Below, in pieces: positions 15,493-23,807 of a stretch of 40,407 nucleotides of DNA. The notes under the pieces are model-generated. The model made no database searches, was not told the DNA's origin, and was given only the letters and a program-made list of their open reading frames with translations. A program made the translations under genes and the position numbers. The DNA comes from Bradyrhizobium manausense. Its GTDB lineage: Bacteria; Pseudomonadota; Alphaproteobacteria; Rhizobiales; Xanthobacteraceae. How positions within the stretch are numbered: position 1 is the stretch's first letter; every line of letters begins with the position of its first letter. Location of the stretch: positions 197,029-237,435 of the forward strand of contig NZ_LJYG01000085.1 of assembly GCF_001440035.1 (NCBI RefSeq), written 5' to 3'.

Positions 15493-17358
15493 CTACCAGA
15501 CCACCGGGTGCGCTTCGCCCGTCTGCACATTGATGAAACCGAGCGGCGCCTGCTCGCACGGCGCCACCAGGACCCAGCTCCATGGCGCACAAGTCAGCGT
15601 TGCAAACATGAGCCTTTCAGGAAATCCCGGATACCAGCGCGGCCGGAATGTTGGCTCGTACATCCAGTCGACCTTGCGGCCTTCCGCATAAAGCGCCTGC
15701 ATCTCGGCATCGAGCGCCTGCGCCGAGCGGCAGCTCATCAGCCCGCCGACCTCGAAGAGTACGGTGGCGACGAGCTCGCCCTCGCGCACCAGCGCCCATC
15801 CGCCCTGAAGCGCGACCAGCGCGTTCGCTGCCTTTGCCATCGCCGCGTCGGACGAGCCGACCACCCAGATATTGTGCTTGTCGTGCGCCACCGAGCAGGC
15901 GAGCGCCGTTTCCGGCGTGCGCGGTCCGCAGCCGCGCCAAAACATCTTGGCGACACGACCGTCGCCGGAAAAGCGGTCGATGATGGCGAATTTGGTAATG
16001 GCTTCGCTCTCGTCGCGCTGCACGGCCCCGCCTCGCACCGGCAGGTCGAGCGTGTAGAACTCCGGATGCCAATGGAAGGGGCGGATCACCGCCGCCTTCA
16101 TCGTGCTCCGGCCAGGCTCGGCCCGCAGCTCGAAATCCTCGGGCTTGATCGTGCGCTTGATGTTGACCGTCTTGGTCGCCCACTCCGGCCATTCGATCCT
16201 AGGCACCTCGCCGAGATAGCGCTTGCCTTCGGACACCTGCGCGCCGTCGGCCCACACTTCGGCGATCGTCAGCTTGGCAACATCCGACAGCAGCACGACG
16301 TCGCCGAAGCGCCCGGGCGCCAGACTGCCGACGAACGGCGTGAGGCGCATGTGCCGCGCCGGGTTGATGGTGAGACACTGGATTGCGATCTCAGGCGCAA
16401 GGCCGGCCTCGATCGCGACCCGCGCATTGTGATCGCTGGCGCCGAGCTCGAGCGTGTGACTGGCACTACGGTCGTCAGTGGTGAAGGCGACCTGCGACCA
16501 ATCCTGCAAACCCTTCGCAAGCAGCCATTTGACGATCTCGTCCATGGCATAGACGCGCAGCTCGACAAACAGGCCCCGCGTGAGCTTGTCCCAGGTCTCC
16601 TCCGGCGTCTGCACCTCGTGATCAGATGAAAGCCCGGCCGCGGCAAAGGCGTTGATGGAGGGCAGATCCCGCAGGCCGGACGCGTGGCCTTCGACGACGC
16701 CGCGTGCCGCAAACGTCGCCTCGATCATGCCCCAGAGCCGCTTGTAGGACGGGTTGTCCGGATTCCACACAGCCGGCCAGTCCATGACTTCGTCGAGCCC
16801 TGTGACCATCAGGCTTTCGGCCATGAAGCGCGCCTGCTCATCGCGGCCATACCAGCCGCCGCCCCATTCGTATGCGGTCGGTGGCACCGCCGAACCGGGC
16901 TGCGGAAAGATCTTGAGCGGCGAGCCGCGGCGACGTGCCTCGAACCAGAATTCGAGATTGCGCGCGCCGTTGACGTTGGAGAATTCGTGGCTCGCCTCGC
17001 AGGTCCAGGTATTGCCATGGGGCAGCACCAGCGCCGCTTCCCATTCCGGCGTCAGATGCGAGCTTTCAATGTGCTTGTGCACCTCGCCAAAGCCGGGCAC
17101 GGCCGCGAGATCCGGCCGATGCACACGCTCGCGAACCTCGCCGGGATAGCTTCCGGCCGGCCCGACCCAGGCGATGCGCCGGGCCTTGAAGACGATCTCC
17201 TGGTCCTCGCACCAGGTGCGGCTGTGCACGTCTAGTAACTTGCCAACCCGCAAGGCGCGATCGGCGGGACGGCGACCGAGCGCCGTCAGCACCAGATCCT
17301 GACGAATGCGAACCTCGTCGGGCGCGTTGATCATGAGATCGTCGGGTAACGCATTCAT
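15493..17358 (-). CDS. Adenine-deaminase-like amidohydrolase (atypical)
   Basis: The 621-residue protein is of the adenine deaminase (Ade) group of metal-dependent amidohydrolases. Adenine deaminases convert adenine to hypoxanthine and ammonia. Metal-site motifs are VHKHIESS (His94, His96), SHEFSNV (His124, Glu125), VVEGHASGL, the block LSSDHEV and TTDD. The C-terminal part (about 440-621) is the Ade C-domain. Three positions differ from the usual pattern: the Asp before the first His is Glu92, and the usual Asp-Pro before His-Glu is Ala-Ser (122-123). It is also longer than the common 560-600. Substrate may thus differ. The ATG at 17358 has GAGGCAGG upstream and begins 13 bases past the TetR stop; permease follows at once. 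Confidence 0.88.
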   Translation of the reverse strand: MNALPDDLMINAPDEVRIRQDLVLTALGRRPADRALRVGKLLDVHSRTWCEDQEIVFKARRIAWVGPAGSYPGEVRERVHRPDLAAVPGFGEVHKHIESSHLTPEWEAALVLPHGNTWTCEASHEFSNVNGARNLEFWFEARRRGSPLKIFPQPGSAVPPTAYEWGGGWYGRDEQARFMAESLMVTGLDEVMDWPAVWNPDNPSYKRLWGMIEATFAARGVVEGHASGLRDLPSINAFAAAGLSSDHEVQTPEETWDKLTRGLFVELRVYAMDEIVKWLLAKGLQDWSQVAFTTDDRSASHTLELGASDHNARVAIEAGLAPEIAIQCLTINPARHMRLTPFVGSLAPGRFGDVVLLSDVAKLTIAEVWADGAQVSEGKRYLGEVPRIEWPEWATKTVNIKRTIKPEDFELRAEPGRSTMKAAVIRPFHWHPEFYTLDLPVRGGAVQRDESEAITKFAIIDRFSGDGRVAKMFWRGCGPRTPETALACSVAHDKHNIWVVGSSDAAMAKAANALVALQGGWALVREGELVATVLFEVGGLMSCRSAQALDAEMQALYAEGRKVDWMYEPTFRPRWYPGFPERLMFATLTCAPWSWVLVAPCEQAPLGFINVQTGEAHPVVW

Positions 17359-17371
17359 GGCCTGCCTCACT

Positions 17372-18034
17372 TTATGCCGGCACTTTCGCAGCTGCGGTCC
17401 GCTTGCGCGGCGATTTGCCGGACCTGCCACCGCGCGCGGCGGCGGCATCGCGCTGACGGACGTCCTTCAAAAGGGTCGTGAGCGCCCATTCGATCGCGTC
17501 GGCGATCTCGGCGCTCGTCATGCCGAAATCCTCGCGCATCGCGTTCCAGGCCAGAACGTTGTTGAGGTAGGACGCGAGCGCCTCGGCCTGGCGGACCTCC
17601 TTCGCGGGAAGATGCCGCACCAGCGGCGCCATCGCCTTGCGATGCTGGTCGATCAGGTGCCGCCGGAAGCCGGCGCGCACCCGGCGGCCCGCCCTCGTCA
17701 TCGCAATGGCGCGCGCCAGATGCGGATGACGGTCGAACCGCTTGCACAGCTTGCGGAAGATCTCGGGCAGTTCGTCCGGCGAGGTGAAGGGAATGTAGCT
17801 GAAGACATTGTCCTCGATCCATTCGCCGGCCGCGGCAAACAGCTCCGCGCGGGTCTTGAAGTGCCGATAGATGGTTCGCTCGGCCACTTTGGCACGCTTG
17901 GCCACCGCGGCCATGGAAATGTCGTCGGCCTCTTCATCCTCCAAAGTCTCGACAAACGCCGCAACGATGCGCTGGCGCGTCATCTCGGCATATTCGTCGC
18001 GAAGGCTTGCGCCATGTCGTTCGACTGTACTCAT
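17372..18034 (-). CDS. TetR-family regulator of the deaminase/permease operon
   Basis: This 220-residue repressor-type protein has the TetR helix-turn-helix at residues about 25-65, with the recognition part SMAAVAKRAKVAERTIYRHFKTRAELF. A helical ligand domain and a basic tail (GGRSGKSPRKRTAAAKVPA) follow. The ATG at 18034 is the only start that leaves the DNA-binding domain at the N-terminus; the frame runs far upstream but overlaps the formamidase gene and has no protein character there. It is first in the operon with the deaminase (13 bases) and permease and diverges from formamidase. A dyad covers the start region, which suggests autoregulation and control of formamidase. Confidence 0.9.
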   Translation of the reverse strand: MSTVERHGASLRDEYAEMTRQRIVAAFVETLEDEEADDISMAAVAKRAKVAERTIYRHFKTRAELFAAAGEWIEDNVFSYIPFTSPDELPEIFRKLCKRFDRHPHLARAIAMTRAGRRVRAGFRRHLIDQHRKAMAPLVRHLPAKEVRQAEALASYLNNVLAWNAMREDFGMTSAEIADAIEWALTTLLKDVRQRDAAAARGGRSGKSPRKRTAAAKVPA

Positions 18035-18049
18035 GTCATAAGTCTGACA
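18034..18049. promoter_or_regulatory. Dyad at the TetR start, possible TetR operator
   Basis: TGTCATAAGTCTGACA has perfect 5-base arms TGTCA/TGACA around 6 bases. A further half-site TGTC follows at 18052, giving a TGACA-CC-TGTCG overlap. Its place at the start codon and just downstream of a minus-strand TTGACC (complement 18065-18070) fits autorepression. Confidence 0.45.
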
Positions 18050-18259
18050 CCTGTCGATTTGCAGGGTCAAGCCGAGACTTGAGGCACGCGGCGCCGTAAC
18101 AATGGGCGCCGGCCTGCTCCCGGAGGCCAGCGGCCTGCGCGAGCACGACCACCGCCTGCCGCCTGAAAAATGGACTTTTGCCCGCCGCGAAAATCGGATT
18201 TGCTCCGCCGAGAAAACAGCGGGCAACGACGCCGCGCCAGACGCGCAAGGGAGCTGGTC

Positions 18260-19273
18260 ATGAACGGGCTTGGCGGACTGAACAAATCTCCCGATGGCGT
18301 GGTCATTGGGCTCGTGCAATTGCAGCTGCCGAACGTCGTGACCCGCGCTGATCTTGCCCGGCAGACCGAGCGCATCGTCTGGATGGTCGGCAAGGCCCGC
18401 CGCAACCTGTCCACCATGGATCTGGTGGTGTTCCCCGAATACTCGCTGCACGGCCTCTCGATGGACACCAATCCCGAGATCATGTGCCGGCTGGACGGGC
18501 CGGAGGTCGCGGCGTTCAAGCAGGCCTGCATCGACAACAGGATCTGGGGCTGCTTCTCCATCATGGAGTTCAACCCGCACGGCAATCCCTACAATTCCGG
18601 ACTGATCATCGACGACCACGGCGAGATCAAGCTCTATTACCGCAAGCTTCATCCGTGGATTCCGGTCGAGCCGTGGGAGCCCGGCGACATTGGCATTCCC
18701 GTGATCGAGGGGCCGAAAGGCGCCAAGATCGCGCTGATCATCTGCCATGACGGCATGTTCCCGGAGATGGCGCGGGAATGCGCCTACAAGGGCGCGGAGA
18801 TCATGATCCGCACCGCCGGCTATACCGCGCCGATCCGCGACGCCTGGCGCTTCACCAACCAGGCCAATTCGTTCCAGAACCTGATGGTCACGGCAAACGT
18901 CTGCATGTGCGGCTCGGACGGCTCGTTCGATTCCATGGGCGAAGGCATGATCGTCAATTTCGACGGCAGCGTGCTGGCGCACGGTACCACCGGCCGCGCC
19001 GACGAGATCATCACCGCCGAGGTGCGACCCGATCTCGTGCGCGAGGCCCGCATCAATTGGGGCGTCGAGAACAACATCTACCAGCTCTGGCACCGCGGCT
19101 ATGTCGCGGTGAAGGGCGGCGCGATGGACTGCCCCTACACCTTTATGCAAGACATGGTTGCAGGCAGCTATCGCCTGCCGTGGGAAGATCAGGTCAAGGT
19201 CACCGACGGCACCTCCTGTGGCTTCCCGGCGCCGACGCGGATGTTCGGCAGGACGGCCAAAGCCGCGGAATAA
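18260..19273 (+). CDS. amiF: Formamidase (AmiF, nitrilase superfamily)
   Basis: Formamidase hydrolyses formamide to formate and ammonia in the cytosol. The 337-residue product closely follows the Helicobacter AmiF pattern I remember. The triad is Glu60 in VVFPEYS, Lys129 in YYRKLHPW and Cys162 in IICHDGM. Other family blocks are GEGMIVNFDGS, GVENNIYQLWHRGYVA and YRLPWED near the C-terminus. The ATG at 18260 has AAGGGAGC upstream and puts the catalytic residues at family positions. The gene diverges from the TetR operon with about 225 bases between starts, and precedes dctA by 86 bases. Its product may release ammonia from amides produced in purine or ureide breakdown. Confidence 0.95.
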   Translation: MNGLGGLNKSPDGVVIGLVQLQLPNVVTRADLARQTERIVWMVGKARRNLSTMDLVVFPEYSLHGLSMDTNPEIMCRLDGPEVAAFKQACIDNRIWGCFSIMEFNPHGNPYNSGLIIDDHGEIKLYYRKLHPWIPVEPWEPGDIGIPVIEGPKGAKIALIICHDGMFPEMARECAYKGAEIMIRTAGYTAPIRDAWRFTNQANSFQNLMVTANVCMCGSDGSFDSMGEGMIVNFDGSVLAHGTTGRADEIITAEVRPDLVREARINWGVENNIYQLWHRGYVAVKGGAMDCPYTFMQDMVAGSYRLPWEDQVKVTDGTSCGFPAPTRMFGRTAKAAE

Positions 19274-19274
19274 A

Positions 19275-19294
19275 CGGTTTTCCGGCTGAAACCG
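19275..19294. promoter_or_regulatory. Dyad between amiF and dctA
   Basis: Perfect 6-base arms CGGTTT (19275-19280) and AAACCG (19289-19294) surround 8 bases. It begins one base after the amiF stop and ends 7 bases before the sigma-54 promoter. It may be a weak terminator stem or a site for an activator; the sequence does not decide. Confidence 0.4.
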
Positions 19295-19301
19295 CGACAT
19301 T

Positions 19302-19318
19302 CTGGCACGGTTGTTGCT
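19302..19318 (+). promoter_or_regulatory. Sigma-54 promoter of dctA
   Basis: CTGGCACGGTTGTTGCT matches the -24/-12 consensus, with GG (19304-19305) and GC (19316-19317) exactly 10 bases apart. It lies about 40 bases before the dctA start. dctA is a known sigma-54/DctBD-controlled gene in rhizobia. Confidence 0.85.
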
Positions 19319-19359
19319 CCTTTTGACGCTCAAGTTGCGTCAAACCGGGGGAATCCACC

Positions 19360-20679
19360 ATGTCGACCATTACCGCGGCACCCACCGCTGAGCCCAAGCC
19401 GCTCTATACGTCCCTGTTCGTCCAGGTCCTGGCCGCACTGGTCCTGGGCATCATCCTCGGCGTGGCCGCTCCGGACTTTGCCATCGGTCTGAAGATCCTC
19501 AGCGACGCCTTCCTGAAGCTGATCTCGATGATCGTGGCGCCGATCGTGTTCTGCGTGGTTGTGCATGGCATCGCCGGCGCCGGTGACCTCAAGAAGGTCG
19601 GCCGGGTCGGCGTCAAGGCGCTGCTGTATTTCGAGGTCATGACAACGGTCGCGCTCGTGGTCGGCCTGTTGCTCGCCTACATCTTCGGTCCCGGCCACGG
19701 CATGAACATCGATCCCTCGACGCTCGATGCCAAGGCGCTCAACACTTACGCCGACAACGCCCACAAGCTGGCGGGCGGTGGCATCGGTGCATTCCTCATG
19801 AACGTGATCCCGACCACCTCGTTCGACGCGCTGTCGCGCAACGACGTGCTCCAGGTGCTGTTCTTCGCCGTGCTGTTCGGTGTCGGCTTGGCGCTCGTCG
19901 GCGGCGAGAAGGGCGCGCTCGTCACCTCGGTGATCGACGCGGCCTCCACGGTGCTGTTCCGGGTCATGGGACTGATCGTTCGCGTTGCCCCGCTCGGCGT
20001 TCTCGGCGCGGTCGCCTACACCGTCGGCAAATATGGCGTCGGCTCGCTGAAGCAGCTGGTTTCGCTGGTGATGCTGTTCTACATCTCGGTCGGCATCTTC
20101 GTGCTCGGTGTGCTCGGCAGCGTGATGGCGCTCGCCGGCATCAATATCCTGAAGTTCCTGTCCTACCTGCGCGAGGAATTGACCATCGTGCTCGCGACCG
20201 CCTCTTCCGATGCGGTGCTGCCGCAGATCATGAAGAAGCTGGAGCGCATGGGCGTGAAGGATTCCGTGGTCGGCCTCGTCATCCCGACCGGCTACTCCTT
20301 CAACCTCGACGCCTTCTCGATCTATCTCACGCTCGCCGTCGTCTTTATCGCGCAGGCCACCAACACACCGCTGTCCTTCGGCGATCTCCTGCTGGTGCTG
20401 GGCGTCTCCCTGATCACGTCGAAGGGCGCGCACGGCGTCCCGGGCTCGGCGATCGTGATCCTTGCCGCGACGCTGAACGCGGTGCCGAGCATTCCGGCGA
20501 TCGGTCTCGTGCTCGTGCTGTCGGTCGACTGGTTCATCGGCATGGCCCGCGCAGTCGGCAACCTGATCGGCAATTGCGTGGCGACGGTCGTCGTGGCCGC
20601 CTGGGAAGGCGACCTCGACCGCGCCAAGGCGGCCAAGGTGCTCGAGGGCGGCGAGCTGGTGGACGTGACGGCGGGATAG
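19360..20679 (+). CDS. dctA: C4-dicarboxylate/proton symporter DctA
   Basis: DctA imports succinate, fumarate and malate across the inner membrane; in rhizobia this carbon feeds nitrogen fixation. The 439-residue protein has the family's eight membrane segments and re-entrant loops. Motifs include ISMIVAPIVFCVVVHGIA, the serine-rich hairpin ATASSDAVLPQIMKKLERMG, the segment GLVIPTGYSFNLDAFSIY and TSKGAHGVPGSAIVIL. Length and start (ATG at 19360 after a GGGGGAA site) fit the family. The gene has its own sigma-54 promoter. It lies immediately downstream of amiF but the promoter makes it separately regulated. It converges on the next gene with 9 bases between stops. Confidence 0.96.
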   Translation: MSTITAAPTAEPKPLYTSLFVQVLAALVLGIILGVAAPDFAIGLKILSDAFLKLISMIVAPIVFCVVVHGIAGAGDLKKVGRVGVKALLYFEVMTTVALVVGLLLAYIFGPGHGMNIDPSTLDAKALNTYADNAHKLAGGGIGAFLMNVIPTTSFDALSRNDVLQVLFFAVLFGVGLALVGGEKGALVTSVIDAASTVLFRVMGLIVRVAPLGVLGAVAYTVGKYGVGSLKQLVSLVMLFYISVGIFVLGVLGSVMALAGINILKFLSYLREELTIVLATASSDAVLPQIMKKLERMGVKDSVVGLVIPTGYSFNLDAFSIYLTLAVVFIAQATNTPLSFGDLLLVLGVSLITSKGAHGVPGSAIVILAATLNAVPSIPAIGLVLVLSVDWFIGMARAVGNLIGNCVATVVVAAWEGDLDRAKAAKVLEGGELVDVTAG

Positions 20680-20688
20680 CGCGGCGGT

Positions 20689-22062
20689 TCAAGCGTTCCA
20701 CTGGAGGAGCGGCGTTCCGTACGCCCTCCTCCACACCGACAGGAAGCGCGGAAACCAGGAATGGGCGACCGCGCCCTTATAGGCCCAGGTGCGATATTTT
20801 AGCCCCTGCTCCGAGATCAATTCCTGATACCCGCCGTGCACCTCGGTCGCGGTGCGGATGTCTTTCAATATCCCTTGCGCGCAGGAGCGATAAGTATTGC
20901 TCCCCGAGAACTCGTCAAAGTCCAGCATGCGGTCGGCGAACTCGACGTTGAACGTCGGCCACGACGAGCGACCCTGATAGGCCGGTGCCGCAATCTTGTG
21001 GATCATCTTGTTCCGCGGATTATCCGCCGACACCAGGAAGTGGAACGTGCTGGGGATGCGGAAGCGAGGCTCGCCGAGGATCAGATTCGTCGTGGCCGCG
21101 AACAGCGCACGCTCGCTCGGATCGTTCATATCCCAGAAGCCGCGATGCACGCTGACGAAATCCAGCGCGACCATGGAGGCCGGCGCGCCGGCCGGGCCAT
21201 CCAGCGAATGCCTGATGTAGCCGTCCTTGCCGAACAGGCGGAGCAGACCCTTCTTGTACTCTGCGAGGTCGCGCCCGAGCAGCCGCTTCAGCTCATTTTC
21301 ATCGACGATGCCGAGTTGCTCGCCCCACACGAACGTTGTGTAGACGCAGGCATTGGTGACAAAGCGCCGGCGCTCGGCGCGGGTGTCGGTTGCCGCCGAA
21401 CGAGGGCAGCTGGCGTCGCAGAGCAAATATCTGGCGCCGTTAGCATCGAACGGGTCGAGCTCGCTTGCGAGCTTCAGGATCGCACGCTTGAGATCGGCGC
21501 CATATTCGGCCAGCAGCAAGCGACCGGCATGCGCGCATTGCGACATCGCCAGATAGGACGACGCCCGCCTCTCGGCCGAGAGCATCTGCTGCAGACCAGC
21601 CAGAATGCCGAGCAACGTATCCGAGGGACGCGAGAAATAGTTCACGCCGAGATATCGGCCGCGCCCCGCCGGAACGATTGTCGTCGTGACGACATCGGCG
21701 CGAACCGCCTGCAGCAACAGGCGGACGCTCTTTTCGAGCAGGCGGGCCCGACGCACCGCATCCTGCGCGTCCATGATGGTCTCGGGGTCGAGGATATCAG
21801 GATAAAACCAGGCAAAGTCGCGCGGATAATAGGCGGAGGCGTGCGGAGCACCTGTGACGAGGAACGCCTCGGTCACCGAAAAAGCGCTGTCCATCGAGTG
21901 GCGATAGAGGTCCTCGATCGCCGACAGTGAATGCTGCGACTTTCTCATGAAGCGGTCACCGAGAAAATTCACCGCCTGAAGCGCGTTGGCGACCAAGGTC
22001 GCAGCCGCGCCCTGGTAAAACCGGTTCTCTTGCTGGCTTGAGAAGGAGATGTCGCGGTTCAT
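20689..22062 (-). CDS. Hypothetical protein, possibly (alpha/alpha)6-barrel glycosidase-like
   Basis: This 457-residue protein has no signal peptide or membrane segment. The pattern of alternating helices with aromatic-rich loops (SAYYPRDFAWFYPDILDPET, RYLGVNYFSRPSDTLLGIL, RTWAYKGAVAHSWFPRFLSVW) is reminiscent of six-hairpin glycosidases and glucosidase-like enzymes. No catalytic acid pair can be identified with confidence, so this is only a fold suggestion. The segment PRDF is typical of such active-site rims. Its neighbours (dctA, allantoate-hydrolase-like) suggest no specific sugar substrate. The gene begins 82 bases past the end of the minus-strand hydrolase gene upstream, so the two may be co-transcribed. 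Confidence 0.8.
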   Translation of the reverse strand: MNRDISFSSQQENRFYQGAAATLVANALQAVNFLGDRFMRKSQHSLSAIEDLYRHSMDSAFSVTEAFLVTGAPHASAYYPRDFAWFYPDILDPETIMDAQDAVRRARLLEKSVRLLLQAVRADVVTTTIVPAGRGRYLGVNYFSRPSDTLLGILAGLQQMLSAERRASSYLAMSQCAHAGRLLLAEYGADLKRAILKLASELDPFDANGARYLLCDASCPRSAATDTRAERRRFVTNACVYTTFVWGEQLGIVDENELKRLLGRDLAEYKKGLLRLFGKDGYIRHSLDGPAGAPASMVALDFVSVHRGFWDMNDPSERALFAATTNLILGEPRFRIPSTFHFLVSADNPRNKMIHKIAAPAYQGRSSWPTFNVEFADRMLDFDEFSGSNTYRSCAQGILKDIRTATEVHGGYQELISEQGLKYRTWAYKGAVAHSWFPRFLSVWRRAYGTPLLQWNA

Positions 22063-22144
22063 TTGTCCAAGTCGGCTGACGCCTGGTGAAGCTACACCAT
22101 TTTACACTTCTCTGATTCGTGTCTCTACCCGGTGACTTCCGGGC

Positions 22145-23422
22145 CTACGCCGCTCGCGGCTTGAAATGCTCGATCACCCGAAGCAAGACCCGCGCGCCCG
22201 CATCGGCGTCGGCCAGCTCGACGTGCTCATCCGGATGATGGCTGATGCCGCCGCGGCAGCGAACGAAGATCATGCCGACATCGGCGATGTCGATCATTGC
22301 CATGCCGTCATGCCCCGCTCCGCTCGGCAGCTCGAAGGTGGAAAGACCTTCGGCTGCGATGGCCTGCGCGATCTGGTCCTTCAGCCAGGGCGCGCAAGGG
22401 ACAGTGCGGTTCTCATGGGTGACATCGAGCTGAAGCGCCAGTTGCCGGCGCTTGGCGATCGCCTCGATCTGGCGGACCACGTCGGCGACCGCGCGCTTGC
22501 GATGCATGTCGGTCGGCGCGCGCATGTCGATGGTGAAGGATACCTCACCCGGAATGACATTGGTCGCGCCGGGCCTCGCCTGGATGTAGCCGACAGTGCC
22601 GACCAGCCCGTCCTCGTCGGTGCGGCAGAACTGCTCGATGGCGCCGATGCATTCGGCGGCGCCTGTAAGCGCGTCACGTCGCAGCGCCATGGGCACGGTG
22701 CCGGCGTGACCGGCCATGCCAGTCAACCGCGCCGCCAGCCGTGTCGCGCCCGCAATCGCGCTGACGACGCCGACAGGGAGATTCCGGGCTTCCAGCACCG
22801 GCCCCTGCTCGATGTGCAATTCGAGATAGGCCAGCAGCTCGCGCCGGGCGCGCGCGGCCGCGCCGATATGATCGGGGTCAAGGCCGAATTCGAGGAGCGC
22901 ATCGCGCATCGACACACCGTCCCGGTCGCGCGTGTTCAAAACGCTCTCGTCGAACGTGCCGGCCATTGCACGACTGCCGAGCAGGGTCGAGGCGAAGCGA
23001 ACGCCTTCCTCGTCGGCAAAGCCGACCACCTCGATCGCGAACGGCAGGCGCTTGCCCCGGCGGTTGAGGTCGGAAACACAGACAATTGCCGTGATCACAC
23101 CGAGCGGCCCGTCCCATTTGCCGGCATCGCGCACCGTGTCGTAATGCGAGCCGAGCATCAGGCAGGGCGCTCCCGGCTGCTCGCCGTCATAGCGGCCGCA
23201 GACATTGCCGATCGCGTCGAGATGCGCGCTCATGCCGGCCTCGCGCATCCAGCCGAGAATGACGTCCGAGGCCGCGCGCAGCTCCTTCGTGAGAAAGATG
23301 CGGGTGAGCTTGTCGCCGTCTTCCGAGATCGCCGCGAGCTCGTTGACCCGACGCACGATCTCTTCGCCGAGCGATACATTCTGAACGGCGTTACCAGCAC
23401 CCATCTCGGTCAAGCTTTCCAT
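22145..23422 (-). CDS. Allantoate amidohydrolase / N-carbamoyl amino acid hydrolase family
   Basis: The 425-residue enzyme is a binuclear-metal M20-type amidohydrolase of the AllC/HyuC group. Members release ammonia and carbon dioxide from ureido groups such as allantoate or N-carbamoyl amino acids. Metal ligands are His93 in GSHYDTV, Asp104 in WDGPLGV, Glu138-139 in ADEEGVRF, the His in LELHIEQGPVLE and the His pair in SHHPDEHV. The block GHDGMAMIDIADVGMIFV is typical. The ATG at 23422 gives family length; a start at 23521 is open but its extension looks non-coding, and 23404 (with GGAAAG upstream) is another option. Substrate is not decided by sequence. It diverges from the sigma-54-driven transport operon and may share its control region. 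Confidence 0.9.
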   Translation of the reverse strand: MESLTEMGAGNAVQNVSLGEEIVRRVNELAAISEDGDKLTRIFLTKELRAASDVILGWMREAGMSAHLDAIGNVCGRYDGEQPGAPCLMLGSHYDTVRDAGKWDGPLGVITAIVCVSDLNRRGKRLPFAIEVVGFADEEGVRFASTLLGSRAMAGTFDESVLNTRDRDGVSMRDALLEFGLDPDHIGAAARARRELLAYLELHIEQGPVLEARNLPVGVVSAIAGATRLAARLTGMAGHAGTVPMALRRDALTGAAECIGAIEQFCRTDEDGLVGTVGYIQARPGATNVIPGEVSFTIDMRAPTDMHRKRAVADVVRQIEAIAKRRQLALQLDVTHENRTVPCAPWLKDQIAQAIAAEGLSTFELPSGAGHDGMAMIDIADVGMIFVRCRGGISHHPDEHVELADADAGARVLLRVIEHFKPRAA

Positions 23423-23807
23423 CCTGGGGACCGCGAGGGGCGGTCGCAGCGTCAATCGATACAAGTTCGGTGCCAGCGAATTCAGACCTGCGCCGTCGCG
23501 AGCCAGCCGGGTGGTTAGCATGAATGTGGACCATCAACCGGCCGCCTCCAGTCGTCCATCCGCGCGACAGACGGTTTAAGATTGCTTAACTCCATTGCAT
23601 ACAATCAGGAAATACTGCCCATGATTTAATCTGACACCATCCTGATCAAAATTTGCACATTTCATATATAGCTTTATTTTACAAGTAGTTACGTCGCTAT
23701 GCATACCCCTTAACCTCTGGCACGAAGCTTGCGACATCCCTCCCGGGCTCCGCCAGACCGGCGCAGCCGCGAGATTGAGGCGGTCAATCCGCCAAGGGGA
23801 GCAAGCA
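23423..23807. other. AT-rich control region between two nitrogen-scavenging units
   Basis: This region lies between the divergent allantoate-hydrolase-like gene and the transport operon. From about 23575 to 23700 it is clearly AT-rich compared with the rest of this block, which suits activator or IHF binding upstream of the sigma-54 promoter at 23717. I looked for an NtrC dyad of the type TGCAC...GTGCA and saw no good match. Confidence 0.5.
23717..23732 (+). promoter_or_regulatory. Sigma-54 promoter of the BMP/BiuH transport operon
   Basis: CTGGCACGAAGCTTGC fits the -24/-12 consensus: GG (23719-23720) and GC (23731-23732) are exactly 10 bases apart. It lies 75 bases upstream of the first gene's ATG and points towards it. 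Sigma-54 use implies activation by an enhancer protein such as NtrC under nitrogen limitation. Confidence 0.75.

Noticed and set aside
18035..19333. Long upstream extension of the TetR reading frame on the minus strand (to 19333)
   Set aside because: It overlaps the formamidase gene completely, its translation has no domain pattern, and the TetR helix-turn-helix needs the start at 18034.
23575..23700. NtrC-type enhancer dyad upstream of the sigma-54 promoter
   Set aside because: Fragments such as TTGCA occur, but no paired TGCAC/GTGCA arms with the right spacing could be found.
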